In this document: positions 51,101 to 63,550 of the stretch, piece by piece | How the letters are laid out: the number at the start of each line of letters is the position of its first letter | Position numbering within the stretch: the first letter of the stretch is position 1 | Assembly: GCA_038380795.1 (NCBI GenBank) | Contig: CM076259.1 | Location: 74,272,200-74,336,199 of the forward strand | DNA length: 64,000 nucleotides | Origin: Pyrocephalus nanus | Taxonomy: Eukaryota > Chordata > Aves > Passeriformes > Tyrannidae | Direction: 5' to 3' | Position numbers and translations under genes: made by a program | The notes under the pieces: model-generated | Seen by the model: the letters and a program-made list of their open reading frames with translations, nothing else | The model's database searches: none | What the model was told of the DNA's origin: nothing

Positions 51101-54093
51101 CCTTCCTCTCTTACGTTCCCAGGCAAAGCTAAACTTCTCTAATACCGTCTGGGTAGGATGATCCTTTTACATACATATTTGCATATGTAGGGATCATTTT
51201 ATACTAGATATCACACAAAGAGAAATTGAAAGAAGGCTCAGGTGTTTATGTTTGGGTTAGGGATTTCTGAGAGAGAGCAAAGGAAATTGTCCTAGGGGTC
51301 CTTCAATTTAGGGACGCCCAGTGATTCTACTGCAAACCTATTTGCAAAAATCCCCAAAGACAAGGGTGGTATCAACTGAAAAGGCAAGTGCAATAAAGTT
51401 GAAGCTATCATCTGTCCCTAACATTTTCTTTAAAAGCTTTAATGATGAGTTATCCTGAAAAAAAGAAGAAAAATATTCACTGGATATTTTGTGCACCACA
51501 TCAGCAATTGAAAGCACTACAAATAAATGATAATGTTTTGCTCATTTCATATTAGTTCCACATTCTTAAGCTTTTTAGCAACCAAATTAGTTAACATATC
51601 TCTGCAGATAGGCTTAATTCATAAAATTTAAAATAAGAAATGTCTTCAAGGGAGTAGGATTGAAAAGGAGTCTGGCTGCTTACCATATCAGCTTCAACTA
51701 CTTCAGCTACTGATAAATTTTGTCCAGCATTACAACATTCAGTTTCAACAGTTCATTCAACTAATGGACAAACACTGTCCTCACTGAAAATCATTCTGCC
51801 TTCAAATAAGCCCTTGTTTATTTTCATGATAAAAAAAATCCCAGTTCATGAAAAAGAAACTGAAACTCCAGCTTAAAGGGTTGATTCAGGTCATTTAAGC
51901 CTTCCCAGATGAAGCCATTCTCTTTAATTTAGAAAGAAATATTGCTTTTACATTGGATGAAATCCTCAGGCAAAATCTTTGCAATAGCTTCCATAGTTTG
52001 TTCATAAAACTTAAGAGTACCCTATTTACATATGTTGGCATAACCCTTTCAATCTTTCAAACAGGCTGAGCACCACTGCATTTAACTTTCAGTTTTTCCA
52101 AACTATTCTGGATAAATGCATGTTTATTTCTTCTATTTCTATTTCCTTTTTTTGTTTCCCTGCCATATGTGAAGAGATATGAAGACTTGTGAATTTTAGG
52201 TTTTTAATTTGTTTTCCTGTGGCCCAAAAGACTGTTTCAGAGCTTGTGGAGGATGCTTCTACTTTTAAGAAACTTCAGGGAAGAGGTATGTTCCTTTGAA
52301 TGCCTGCTCGTTGCTCAAGGGATGATTTCCTAACATCAGCAAATAACAGACACTAAGAAAAAAAAAAAAAAAAAGAAAAAAAAAGTGAAAGAAGTGAAAG
52401 AAAAGTGAAGAAACATTCTTCTAGATGACATTTAGACTGATGGAAAGAGAACTGGATTAGATATGGGAGCCAAGGAAAATCTGAAAGGATTCAGCATAGG
52501 AGGTGAAGGAGGGTGACATGTCAGTCCACTACATTTTCAAACAAAGATTTGGATTTCCAATGACAATTTCTGTATTTTCCCTTTATTTTATTTTCTGACA
52601 TCACCCAGCTTTTGCCTCACAAACAGAAAGACAGTCTGCTTCATAGAATCTGAAAGAACTCAGCAGGATTAGGAAGGCTTTCCTTTTCTGAGAACAGATT
52701 GCCTACATCTAGCAAGGCACCTGCTCCTATCTAGTAGTCTTTAAAAGTTCCTATTTTGCACAGACTGACTGACAGCTTGAGGTATGGAAGGTGGCAGTAT
52801 TCCCACCATCAAGAGATCAGCAGGAGTCCTGCAAAGTAAGATACTATCAATCAGTTGATCACAAGTCAGTAAGTGCCAGGGATGTTGTTTTACACAGAGC
52901 CCAGGATTATCTTGTTGCAAATCTGGAGTCCTGAGGAGCTTAATGTCATACTCCCACTTCCCCCATTACCTAATTCATTAGAATTGCTAGAGCAGTTGTA
53001 GCAAGCTGAACACACATATCTATATAAGTGTGTGCATACCTTTCACGTATGTGAAAGTGTGTGTAGGTATCAATATACACGGAGCTGTGCTTCAGGGTAT
53101 GTTGTAGCAGTTTGTGTTTTTTTCAAATTCGCTTCCTTGATATCAAAGCAGTTTCATACAATTCAAGTGGTCTTGTTGTCTAACCATGTACTCAATGTCT
53201 CAAAATCACACCTGAATTCAGAAGGTAATTACAAGAAGAAACTCGGAGAAGACAGAAATTTGCATTTCTTCATCAGTTTGTAGTTTTATCAGTGCTGGAT
53301 TCCTAGCCTCACTGAGACAGAGGGGTACAAATACTTGAGTTTTGATTAATTTTGCATCTTCCCTATTCAACTAAAAGAGAAACTACCTGTTGCACCACAG
53401 TAGACAATTTACAAAATGTAAATACTTTATTAAAGTTGGTTGCAACATTTTTTGTTCTGTTTTGCAGTGCCACGTGCATTTCTTTTATCCATCCCCTCTG
53501 GAGGTCTTGGATTTTATTATGAAATACCTAAATTTCAAATTTGGCAAGGTTTTTCAGCTTACAGTCCAATTTTGATGATCCAGCCTTATGAAGGAGTAAT
53601 TATATTTTCCTTTACACTCAGCAGTTATGCTTTTTGCTTAGTGGATAAATAGATGCTATTTATCTAAGCATAAATAGAATGCTTTAAAATAATAAATTTA
53701 TTTACTGGTAGGTGATAGGAATTTTTAATAGATTTTTTTTTTTAGCCAGTATGTTATTTAAAAACAGGAAAATTAGTTTTAAAACTCAGAAAAGTGTTGG
53801 CTAACTAGATAGAAACTGATACTTGTGGTAGCATTCTAGTGACTAATTTTTCCACTATGGGCCCATAACTGTCATATGAACTGATTACTTTAATCCAAAT
53901 CTGAATATTTTGAAATGTGAATCTTTTAAGATGATTTTTTCACCTTTCTTTTCCTAATTGTGTCTTCTCTCCTAATTATTTATTATCATATCATTATATT
54001 AATTATTTATTTGAGAGTGAAGTGTTTCTGGAGGTTTTCTTGAACAAGAATGAGATGCTTACTATAAAAAAAACAAACTGTATGTTCTTGCAG

Positions 54094-54191
54094 GAAATTC
54101 TAAACCAACATCTAAAGCCTCAAGACATCTTTTTGCTGAAGAGCCAAGATCTACCACAGAAAATTCATGACCCCTTGACTGGCCTCATTAA
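54094..54191 (+). CDS. Candidate internal exon, unrecognised gene
   Basis: 98 nt lies between GTATGTTCTTGCAG and ATTAA|gtaaga, both strong sites. Only the first frame is open, and it runs through the whole block: EILNQHLKPQDIFLLKSQDL, then a QKIHDPLTGLI tail, leaving two bases (AA). The next intronic base triplet would be a stop. It begins in the phase left by the 43774 block, giving the join GLSK-EILNQ. Exit phase 2 does not match the 56756 block, so a further exon should lie between them. No family is recognised. Confidence 0.6.
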
Positions 54192-54917
54192 GTAAGAAAT
54201 AGACCACACAAAGGAACTATCACCCTCAAACACATTCACTGTATAAGTATTTTAACCTTGAAATGTAGTTGATTGGGAAACACCTTCTCCCTTTCCTGCT
54301 GTGAATAAAATTTCAGGAGCAAATGATGCTCAATCTTCTTAGCAGGACTAACTAAGGACATTATAAAAGAACACATCAAATTAATAATCTGAATTGTAGT
54401 AACACTATACAGGCTACTGAATTACATTATGAAACATTACACTTCAGGACTTTGATCCTGTCTGAGACTTCATAGAGAGAGTAAGAAAAAATATAACTGT
54501 ACTTGAAAAGGAATGAGAGTGATTGCTAATGCAAAACAAGCCTATAAAATTTCCTACTGTGACAAGTCTAGAAGCTGCGGTATATTTAGTAACAAATTAA
54601 CAGTGACATGGCCTTCAGACTCCTCTGAATGCACAGTGGGAAGAAACATCAATCACTTTTCCTGCTTTTTCCACTCCCTCAGTCGACTCCAAAACACACA
54701 TCTAATCCATTTATATCATAATTAATCCTGGCCTTTCCTTAAATGTTACCCTTTTCTACTTGGCATCCTCTGACTCCCACAAATGTATATTACGATACTT
54801 CAGAGAACAGTATTTTGATTGTAAAAGAGACCACAGAAATCTCCATATCTTCTACATTTGAACAAGCATACGGGAAACAATATTTGTGATGTTACCTTAG
54901 ATAATTCCTAGAGTTAT
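54192..54917. other. Intronic-type DNA
   Basis: AT-rich. Open frames such as 54513-54725 lack a pyrimidine tract and a donor. I searched this interval for an exon of phase 2-in, 0-out and found none. Confidence 0.45.
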
Positions 54918-56028
54918 GGAAAGATAGAATAGGTTGAAAGCGACATCTAGACCAAGCACCCTACCATGGGAAGGGACGCCTTTCATGAGATCAGGTTTTT
55001 CAGAGCCCCATCTAACCTGACCTTGAAGACTTCCAGGGATGGGGCATCAACAGCTTCTTTGGGCAACATGGTCCAGTGCCTCACCATCCTCACAGTAAAG
55101 AATTTCTTCCTTATATCCAACCTAAATCTAAATTCATTTGGTTTTAAACCATTGTCTCTTATCTTGTTACTAGAGCATTTGGTAAAAAGCCTCTCTTCAC
55201 ATTTCTTGGAAGCCCCTTATAGATACTGAAAGGCTGCAATAACGTCTCCCTGGAGCTTTCTTTTCTCCATTCTGAACAGCCCCAACTCTCTCAGCCTTTC
55301 CTCATAGGAGAAGTGTTTGCATACCTTTGATCATTTTTGTGACCCTCCTCTGGACCTGCTCCAACAGATCCATGTCTTTCTTCCACTGAGCACTCCAGAT
55401 AAGATTTCATGAGAACAGCTGGGCAGAATCACCTCCTCAAACTTCTGGTCCCACCTCTTCCAATGCAGCCCAAGATACAATTGGCTTCCTTGGCTGTGCA
55501 TGCACACTGTTGGCTCATGTCCAAGGTTTTATCTACCAGTCCAAGTCCTTCTTTGCAGGGCTGCTCTCAATCCCCTCATCCCTCAGCCTGAGGTTTCCCC
55601 AATCCAGGTGCAGGACCTTGTTCTTGGCCTTGTTAAACTTCATGGCGTTCACACAGGCTCACTCCTCAAGTCTCTCAAGGTACCTCTGAATGTCTTTCCT
55701 CAAACAAATCAAATGCACCACTCAGTTTGGTGTCATCAGCAAACTTGCTGAGAGTGCACTCAATTCCATTGTGTTATTGATGAAGATATTAAATAGTGCT
55801 GGTCCCAATACAGACCTCAAAGAATACCTCTTGTTACTGGTTTATACTTGAACAGGGAGCCACTGACGGTAACTCTTCAGACATGGCCATCTAGCCTATT
55901 CTTTATCATTCTATTGGTCCATCAAAGTTGTATGTCTAAAGTACAGAAATAAGGGTGTTGGGGGGGACTATGTCAAGGGCTTCTGAGATCCAGGTAGACG
56001 ACATTGTAGTTCTTTCCCTGTCTGATTC
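54918..56028 (-). mobile_element. CR1 LINE, about 1.1 kb, minus strand
   Basis: The + strand shows the complement of the CR1 3' third: ATAGAATAGGTTGAAAGCGAC at the 3' terminus, TTCCAGGGATGGGGCATCAAC, AGAATTTCTTCCTTATATCC, AACTCTCTCAGCCTTTCCTC, CCTCTGGACCTGCTCCAACAG, TCAGCAAACTTGCTGAG, and the upstream ORF2 part ending near GTCAAGGGCTTCTGAGATCC and CTGTCTGATTC. The copy is 5'-truncated and frame-broken. Open frames within it (54966, 55409, 55500) are on the wrong strand and incidental. Confidence 0.95.
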
Positions 56029-56755
56029 AATGTACAAGGGAAAATGAAAGGAAACATAATTTTATTCCTAACATTATTTCCATGTCAGGAGGCAGACCTA
56101 TAAATGCTAAAGATTGGAATTGGTTAATACCTTACAACCAAGCAAATAACTTATATTCAATTAATAGAGGTGGTGAATTAAATGTGTAGGTTGTTTGTTT
56201 GTGGATATCATTAAAGAGTTACAGACTCCTGTGATATAGGTCCCATAAATGTTATTGTTTTTGTTGACCCATTATATTTTAATTTAAAACTTAACACACA
56301 CACTGATAATTATTTCATTATGTCAAGAGTAATGTTAACACATTTTCTAAGTTGAAATGTGAAAGTTATGCAAAGCCAATATTAGCCCCTATTAAAATTC
56401 AGCTATATTAACAGCAATATTTGGAAACTCTCTAAGAATTTTATTTCTGAACAAGCCTGAACAGAAAGACTAGTCTGATTTTTATTTCTGAACAGAAAGA
56501 CTAGTCTGCAATGCATGCATTCAGGGCATTGCACTGTGAATTAATTCATCATTTGTATGTTCAGAAGGGAAGAAATAAAATTAATATAACAGGATACTAC
56601 TTCACTAATCTAGAACTGATTGCCATATAAAAATAGAAAGGTGATTAAAATGTGTGTTTAAATTTCATTAATACCACAAATATTTTAAAGGTAAAAAAGG
56701 ATTTTTTTTTTCCCCTACAACTACAGTATTATTGGACATCATTTAATATTTATAG
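56029..56755. other. Intronic-type DNA with a small duplication
   Basis: A segment at about 56441-56508 is duplicated in tandem: TTTATTTCTGAACA and AACAGAAAGACTAGTCTG each occur twice about 38 bp apart. An acceptor at 56094 opens a phase-1 frame of about 30 codons with poor donors. Confidence 0.5.
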
Positions 56756-56910
56756 GTGCTGGATATTTGGTGCAAGTGTCTGAGAAACTTCACGCCCTCC
56801 CCTGAAGTTCGTCATGAACTGAAAGATGCTCGGAATCTTGAAAGAGCAAGCCAAAAGCAATTACTCAATATAAAATTTGTCCAGGTGCCTACCAGGGATG
56901 ATGGGGAGCG
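56756..56910 (+). CDS. Internal exon, unrecognised gene (best supported)
   Basis: 155 nt lies between an acceptor (TTTAATATTTATAG) and GAGCG|gtaaga. The first frame is open throughout and encodes 51 residues, starting VLDIWCKCLRNFTPSPEVRH and ending VPTRDDGE, with CG left over. The other two frames stop early. The block has four CpGs and clearly higher GC than its flanks, as expected of constrained coding sequence. The peptide has a two-cysteine start, a Ser/Pro turn and a charged helix (ELKDARNLERASQKQ). Exit phase 2 fits the terminal block (CG|G gives Arg). I cannot name the family. Confidence 0.7.
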
Positions 56911-59324
56911 GTAAGATTTATTTTTATACTGTGGAAAGTGTACTTTGTGCTTTGCAGACAGAATCAAGAAAAACTGTTTGCCCTGAGGATCTCACAGGCT
57001 ACTTACAAAACCTTCCAGTGTTGCACCTTCTGTGTAAGCCCTTAGGAGCAAAGATCTTTGAACATTAGGGAAGAGTGGAAAATATATAAACTATGTCATA
57101 GAAAAGGTCAAGAACAGAAGTTTATAGTGTAAATGCTAGACACCCCTCCTGTTCCAGGCTGGTAAAGGAAATTGAACATGGGGGGCAAGAAATATAAAAC
57201 CTGATATAAATCACAGCAAGATAAATAAAAATCTCTCATTGCTTTCTCTGAGCTTTTTAAAAAGGCTACAGTTATCTGTTCAATCAGAGAGTTATTCTTT
57301 CTGTTGGTCCCTCTGGAGAACTGGAAGTAGTTCCACATCTATAAGTAGACAACTTCAGGTGCTGCTGATTGATTGGTATTTTTTTTAGTGCTGTGGAAAT
57401 AAAAATGTATACTTCTGTCATCTTTCTTTATAAAATAACCATTGGTGCCTTTATGATCCTTCCAGTAGAAAAAAAGGAAGGATTTAAAGAGATAAGAATA
57501 TATACGCTTCCACATAAATTGTATTAATGGCATTACTAATGACTAGAAAGGCAGCTTCAACATTCCTGAACACATATGAAAATATACTCATATTTTGGCT
57601 ATATTAAGAAAGGTTAGTGCCTGTGAAACTAGGAAACCTCTATTAAAAAAAAAAAAAAAAAAAGGCCTCCTCTGCATTTTGAAGTCTTAAATGTTTTTTA
57701 CCTTTCCACAATTACACCATGATATATTTTTAAAAAACATACATATTTTACTAGATTTTTAAAATATTGTGGTATCTAGCAGTTTCTTTGATATTTGGCT
57801 TGGGTAAAAGGTGTCCAACATTTTACAAGAGATGTTTCTTTGTAGTTTGCTATTGCCACATTTGTGAAGGAAAAGTTGAGATAACTCACATTATTTCAAT
57901 CTGGAAACAATTTTCTTCAAAAAAACAGAGGATATCTCATTTTTTTCCTATTCTGAATCTGAAATTAGGAAATTTAAATAGCTTTTCTCTAAATAAAACC
58001 TTGAAAGCTGAGTTCTAAATCTTTGTAAATACCTCATATGATCAATACTCTTTGGCTCAGTGTGGAAATTGAAAAATAGTGTGAAAATTAAAGCTTAATT
58101 CAAGGAGAAATATTTTGCATCTAAATTCATATTATGGTGTTCTGAACAAAGAGAGAGTGTAGTGTCCAATTTCCATCTTAAGGCATTTTATGTCAGGTCA
58201 CTAAGCTTATCATACTGTCTTGTATCCTTTTTAAACCTTTCAAAATTGAAGAACTGGCAATCATCTACTCTATGTGTTAGATCAGAAGGAAAGTAGCAGA
58301 AAATGGTTGATTCCATTTTCAAAATATTCCTCGAATATTTTATCCTGCTACCAGGAAGTGCTCAGGTATTCATAGTGATGGTAAGGGGTTACCAATCAGT
58401 TAAGTAAAAGGAAAGAGATTCTTAAACCATAAGACCTTTCCTACAGGAGACATTAAACATCGCTGTTTATGAAACATGACCTTACCAGCAGCATTTGTAG
58501 TTTTATTTCAAATTAGAACTAATATACTCTCAATCTCTCAGTTATTGAGAGTATCAATTCCATTCCAAGAAAAAAAAAAAAGTGAGATTGCAAAATAATT
58601 TTGGAAACTTTATACTACAGCGAAATTCAGATATCCCTGAATCCTAAATAATATTAAGTATCATCTATTCACTAACAATGGATATTAAATGCAGATCTAT
58701 CTTGCTGTCAGACTTGAAAATAAGCTGTAAAATGAAATAAAATAGAATTTACTCAAATTAGGAACATTTTTTACTCTACTGCCTACTTGTATATATTAGT
58801 ATAATAAATAGTGAAATAAAAACATCTATACGGTTCGTAAGTGAGCAGGTATTTGTTATTATGTTTCTTTAATCCTATATTTGCACCTTTACAATTATTC
58901 ACCATAGACAAAAGGCAGGAGACTATTTTGCAGTGCACAAAAATAGTCTTTTTATTGCCAAGGGGCTTTCTTGGAGTATGAAAAAATACTATGTGGGGGT
59001 AGAATCAAGCTGTTACTCTTCCCAAGAGAATATTTTTACTAAGAATCACACAGCAGTATATCATCTGTCTTTGTTTTGCACTGACAGCCAGTGCTGCTGC
59101 TGGGCACAGAACTCACCGCTGCCTGCTGTGCATGCATCTACATTTGAGTATTAGTTCCAACAAGATTATTTTGAAGCAAATCTCCCAGTTTCCCCCACTT
59201 ACTATACTCTGCTATCTGAGCTACTTGCTTAGCTGCTCTGTTATCACAGAAATGGTTGTTTGGTTTGTTGTGTTTTTTTTTAAGAAAACAAGAAAACACA
59301 CTCTGGAAGATTGTCTAATCTTAC
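56911..59324. other. Intronic-type DNA
   Basis: An A-run at 57644-57664 and a T/G stretch just before the CR1 copy at 59325 are the only structures seen. Confidence 0.5.
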
Positions 59325-59835
59325 TTGGCATTGGTGAGGTCGCACCTCAAATTTTGTGTCCAATTCTGGGCCCCTCACTTCAAGAAAGACATTGAGGTGC
59401 TGGAACGAGTCCAGTGAAGGGCAACAAAGCTGATGAAGGGTAAAAAGAGTAAGTCACATGAGGAGTGGGTGAGGGAGATCAAGTTGTTTAGACTGGTTCA
59501 GAGGAGCCTCTATCAGCCTCTACAGCTACCTGAAGAAAGGTTGTAGGCAGATGCGGGTCAGCCTCTTCTCCCAGGAAACTACCAACAGCACAAGATGATA
59601 TAGCCTCAAACTGCACCAGAGGAATGCCAGGTTGGACTTCAGGAAGAATTTCTTCACTGAATCAGTGGTTAAGCATCTGAACAGGCTGCCAAGGGAGGTG
59701 GTAGAGACACACACCCTGGAAGGGCTCAAGAAATGACTAGACATGGCACTTAGTGTTAACACTGATGTTTGGTCAAAGGTTGGACTCAGTGATCTTGGAA
59801 GTCTTTTCCAACTTCAATGATTCTATGATTCTGTA
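59325..59835 (+). mobile_element. CR1 LINE 3'-part, about 510 bp
   Basis: GGTGAGGTCGCACCTCAAAT, then GTCCAGTGAAGGGCAACAAAG, CCAGGTTGGACTTCAGGAAG, AAGGTTGGACTCAGTGATCT and the terminus TTCTATGATTCTGT follow the CR1 3' end. It is truncated at the 5' side and internally decayed. Confidence 0.93.
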
Positions 59836-62546
59836 GGTCAAATTTTCATAAGGGGAATAGTCAGTGGCAAACTGCAGCATCCAAAGGTACTGTGAAAATA
59901 CTTTGAGCAACCTAAGGATAAAATCATACTATTTTAAAAAGTACTCTGAGGTGTGATGAACCAGGGGGTCTGTCTCTGGCATCAGATGGCACAATCAGAT
60001 CTTGGCAGAGATTTTTGGAAGCTGATTTAGGTGCATCGCCTATGCTTGAGTTTCACCTGAGAAGGGGACAGCACTTGGCAGCAGCAGTATGCAGTCATAG
60101 ATTGCACTCATAGAACTAATGTCTTTGCTACCAGCTGAGAATGAAGGCTGTGGTCAAATGGGGCATGTACTAGCACTGCGTGGTATAACACTGCTGGCTG
60201 AAAGAAATGAAAACAGAGAATATGAATAAAAGATTTGTTGTCACAGTGTAGGAAAATCACATGAAGAGCTTCAAGGCTATTTAATATATACATATAGATG
60301 CACATACACATGAATAGCTGTGTGTATATATAAATTAAATAGTTTTATTTTATATGTGCATGTGTACAAATATCTATAAACATCTGGACAGATGAGAAAG
60401 AATGGAAAGTTGGCTGATTATATAGAGCTATTCAAGGGAGTAAGGACACACAGGATTATGAAGTCTGTTATGATATACCAGAAGGCTATAAAATAGAAAA
60501 TGAAGTTGACTATAGATTATTGCACAGTGTAGCACATGTGGAGAAACTATTCCACCTTCATGTGTTAAAAGCTGGGCTTGGTGATGACCATTACTACTCA
60601 GAATTAAGACAGGGAGTTTCATAAAAATATCAGCTCAGTGCTTGGCAGTAGTCAAAAAAAGCAATTGAAGTGTAAAGAATTTTTAGACAGATAATAAGGA
60701 ATATAACCAGAACATTATGTCATTGTGCAAACTCAGTGTCTGCCCACAGTTGTGCAGTTCCTGTCCTCTCAACTCTGAAAAGGATACAGGAGAACTTGAA
60801 GTGTTTGAAAGGGCTACAAAAGCTAACATAACCTAAGGGTATATTATAAAAAAGTGCAAAACTAGTGACAAGAACCAACTGTTCTCTGTCTTATCCCATG
60901 TAATGGGAATTGTAATGTAAATTCCAGGGTGATGGCATAAAATAATATATGGGCTAGATGGAGTCTTGATAAGAAATCTTTATTACATTTTGACTTTCTT
61001 AGTAAACAGACACTTTAATCCTTTCTAGATTGACCTTCATCAGCCTAGAGAAAGGATGTGGTTTACTAATGAAAATATGTTAAGATTCTTTTTGTCAAGT
61101 GAATGCCCTAGGGGGAAAAAAAAAAAAAAAAGTATCTATTGTGAGCTTTGGCAACCATCAAAGCTTAGTATTGTGACAGTTAGGGTTCCAGAGTATGAAA
61201 GACAACATATTATGTAAGTCTACAAACTGAAAGGACCTGCATTGCCATCATGTCCCTTAAATGAAGATGATATCACTACACATAATCCTGAGATGGTGCA
61301 GAAAGTATAGTAGTGATCACTAGGTACTCTTGACACTTGCTGATTTGTTTCCCATTTCATATTAATCATTTTTGGTGTATATAATACTGTAGAATACTAT
61401 TCCTTTAACTACATCCACAGGAGTCTTCACATTCGTGTAGCAAGGGTAAAAACACCATGATGGGGTTTTTTGGGGGGTTCGGGTTTTGCTTGTTTGTTTG
61501 CTTGCTTGTTTTTTAAAAAAGAAAACAGTGACAGTATCATTTTCCTAGATAAGAAGACCTCAGATCCTGCCGCACAGATACTCAGAAATGCTTAACCATA
61601 CATGGACTTAACATTTCAATGCTCAATCAATTTGAAAAAAAAAAAATGTCCAGAGCCAAATTTAGATGGAGTATAGGTAACTAAATTGGTATTGTGACTC
61701 TCAACACCTCTTAAGAATATGAGCTCAGATTCCTAGGGTAACCAAAATTCTCCTTATATTTTTGTCTAAAGGCACTCTGACTTGACAGTAATGATTTACT
61801 GCTTTCTAGATCAAGCCTGTCTTCCACAAGGTTCCAAAAAGCTTTTGTTTTTATCTACTTTTATTTTTGATCACTTTCAAGGACAGAGGTTAGGAAGGAG
61901 CTCAGGCAAGATGGTGTCCACAGAACACATTTATTGAATGAGAATCATTTAAAAAAAAACCACCTGGACTTAACTACTATTTTCCTGAAGAAGGAGGCAA
62001 GAAAAGTTGACAATATCCTTTCAATAAGGATTTAGTGCATAGGACATTCACCCAGTACAAGAGATATTCTTGGTTTGTGTTCTGCTCTGCGTGAGGAGAC
62101 TTAAAACAAGAGTTTCTATTTATGTACTTTACATTTTAAGTACTTAATCAGCCCTCAAAGCTGAATGTAAAATCCAGATGTCCCAGAGGAAAGTCGTAAG
62201 CATGAAATTACAGCCCTTGTTCTCTCACTTTTTCTTCATCCCATCTCCTCTTCTCCAACACAGTCCAGAATTCCTTTAGACCAAGTAGAAAAACTTCAGC
62301 CAGTGCTGATGGCTCCTCACTTAGTCATTCCTGTCTTCAGCCTAAAACACTGCTCCAAATGTAAAAAAGCCTGCAGCCCATAGGCTGTGCACTCACTGGG
62401 CTCCACAGTTTCATAATTTGCCTGACTTGCCTTGGCCAAGAGAGTTTAATCTATGGCTGTTGCCTCAACTACTTTAGCTTCACCTATGCCTTGATACCGT
62501 AAATGCCTAGCAGTCATTGCCTAACAAGAACCCTGTTGTGCTAGAG
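59836..62546. other. Intronic-type DNA
   Basis: It has an AT/GT-alternating tract at 60280-60370, an A-run at 61113-61131 and a T/G tract at 61460-61515. No repeat family or exon is recognised. Confidence 0.5.
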
Positions 62547-62736
62547 GAGAGTGGAGGAGGTTCTTCTGCACCTTTCTAAGCTTAACCAGCAGTTAATGAG
62601 AAGAAAGCAGGTTGTTTTAACAAAAGATATAAAAAGTCATTCAGCAGAGGCAAGATTGGAGGGAAAGAGGCCCTCAGAAGCAGTACTGGACTTCTTCAGG
62701 CAAATGCCTTGCACACTTGATGACCTGCTTTGTTAA
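62547..62736 (+). CDS. Candidate terminal exon with stop codon
   Basis: The acceptor is CCTGTTGTGCTAGAG, or CTAG two bases earlier. Entered with one completing base, it joins the 56756 block in phase and encodes 62 residues from RVEEVLLHLSKLNQQLMRRK to MPCTLDDLLC, then TAA at 62734. The sequence is a basic helix followed by a variable linker and a short helix. AATAAA signals follow at 62933 and 63223, so this is a believable gene end. An internal donor (AAGCAG|gttgtt) is possible but weak. The acceptor tract is only moderate. Protein unrecognised. Confidence 0.55.
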
Positions 62737-62960
62737 CCCACTTCTTCCTGAGGAAGAAAGTCTCCACTGACCTTAAAATTGAGGGAATCTTTGAAAAGGT
62801 GAGCCTAAAGACAGAAAGAAAATAAGCTACAGTAACTTGTTCTGTGTAACAGTTTAAAGAGCTCTTACTGTGTTTGGACTAGTATAATTGTTTAAGTTTT
62901 TATTAGGCCACTAAAACATCAATTAGATTTACAATAAATTCTTGCATGCCTATATATGAG
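62737..62960 (+). other. Putative 3' untranslated region
   Basis: About 220 nt from the TAA to just past the first AATAAA. No start-like or conserved motif is visible. If the second signal at 63223 is used, the region extends to about 63245 and includes the T42 run. Confidence 0.4.
62933..62938 (+). terminator. AATAAA polyadenylation signal (first)
   Basis: AATAAA about 200 nt after the candidate stop. AT-rich DNA contains many such hexamers, so its value comes only from its position. Confidence 0.4.
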
Positions 62961-63027
62961 GTGTTCTATTTCATTCTTCAAAAGATTTTTTTAATGACAG
63001 AAAGAATGACTAATGTCTTAATGTCCT

Positions 63028-63029
<2 letters not shown>

Positions 63030-63071
<42 letters not shown>
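63030..63071. repeat. 42-base T homopolymer
   Basis: An uninterrupted run of T, the longest homopolymer in the window. It could be the remnant of an A-tail inserted on the minus strand, but no recognisable body lies on its right side. Confidence 0.9.
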
Positions 63072-63076
<5 letters not shown>

Positions 63077-63222
63077 AAAAGTTGAGCCTTTTGCTGTGGA
63101 AGGTTACAAGCTGTAATGACAAGTGAAAGAAGATGCTAAATTTTCAGTGTGCAAAATACCTAATCCAAAAAGATAGGGTTTAAGGCAAATCCTGTCCCTA
63201 TTACTTTGCTTTTGAGTTTCCA

Positions 63223-63228
63223 AATAAA
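63223..63228 (+). terminator. AATAAA polyadenylation signal (second)
   Basis: AATAAAG followed within 25 nt by a T-rich stretch (ACATTTTTGACC). It is a possible distal end for the gene ending at 62736. Confidence 0.35.
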
Positions 63229-63379
63229 GTTCATGTTACATTTTTGACCCTTTGCTGGTAAATGATTTCTCACTCTTACCATGTTTATGTGAAAAACCTG
63301 TTCCAGCACTTGAGCAACTAATATTAAACATTGTGACACTCAGTATTACAATATTTATGTTCCTCTTCAGTTTGGACAG

Positions 63380-63550
63380 GGTTTTTTTAGAAAAAAGGTT
63401 AAATTTTGGGGGGGAAGGGGGGAGGTGTTGTTTATTTGTTTTGAGGTGTTTGTGGTTTTGTTTTGTTTTTGTTTTTATTGGGTTTGGGGAGTTTTTTTGT
63501 TTGTTCTGAGGTTTTGTTGGGTATTTTGTTGTTGTGGTTTTTTTTAATGA
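63380..63550. repeat. G/T-rich low-complexity tract
   Basis: Runs such as TTTTGGGGGGGAAGGGGGG and repeated TTTTG/GGTTTT words. The G runs could form a quadruplex on the + strand. Open frames through it are compositional artefacts. Confidence 0.8.

Larger units (their letters stand above)
45402..54093. other. AT-rich intronic-type DNA
   Basis: It contains a T/G island at 46015-46066 with (TTG)n and (GGTT)n, an A/C island at 48138-48182 with (AAAC)n, a T-run near 48609 and an A-run at 52357-52386. A strong acceptor at 46672 leads into 62 open codons without a donor. A slightly GC-richer patch at 50880-51060 is unexplained. No other repeat family is recognised. Confidence 0.5.

Noticed and set aside
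54513..54725. 70-codon frame with protein-like composition
   Set aside because: No pyrimidine tract before it and no donor; it does not supply the missing phase.
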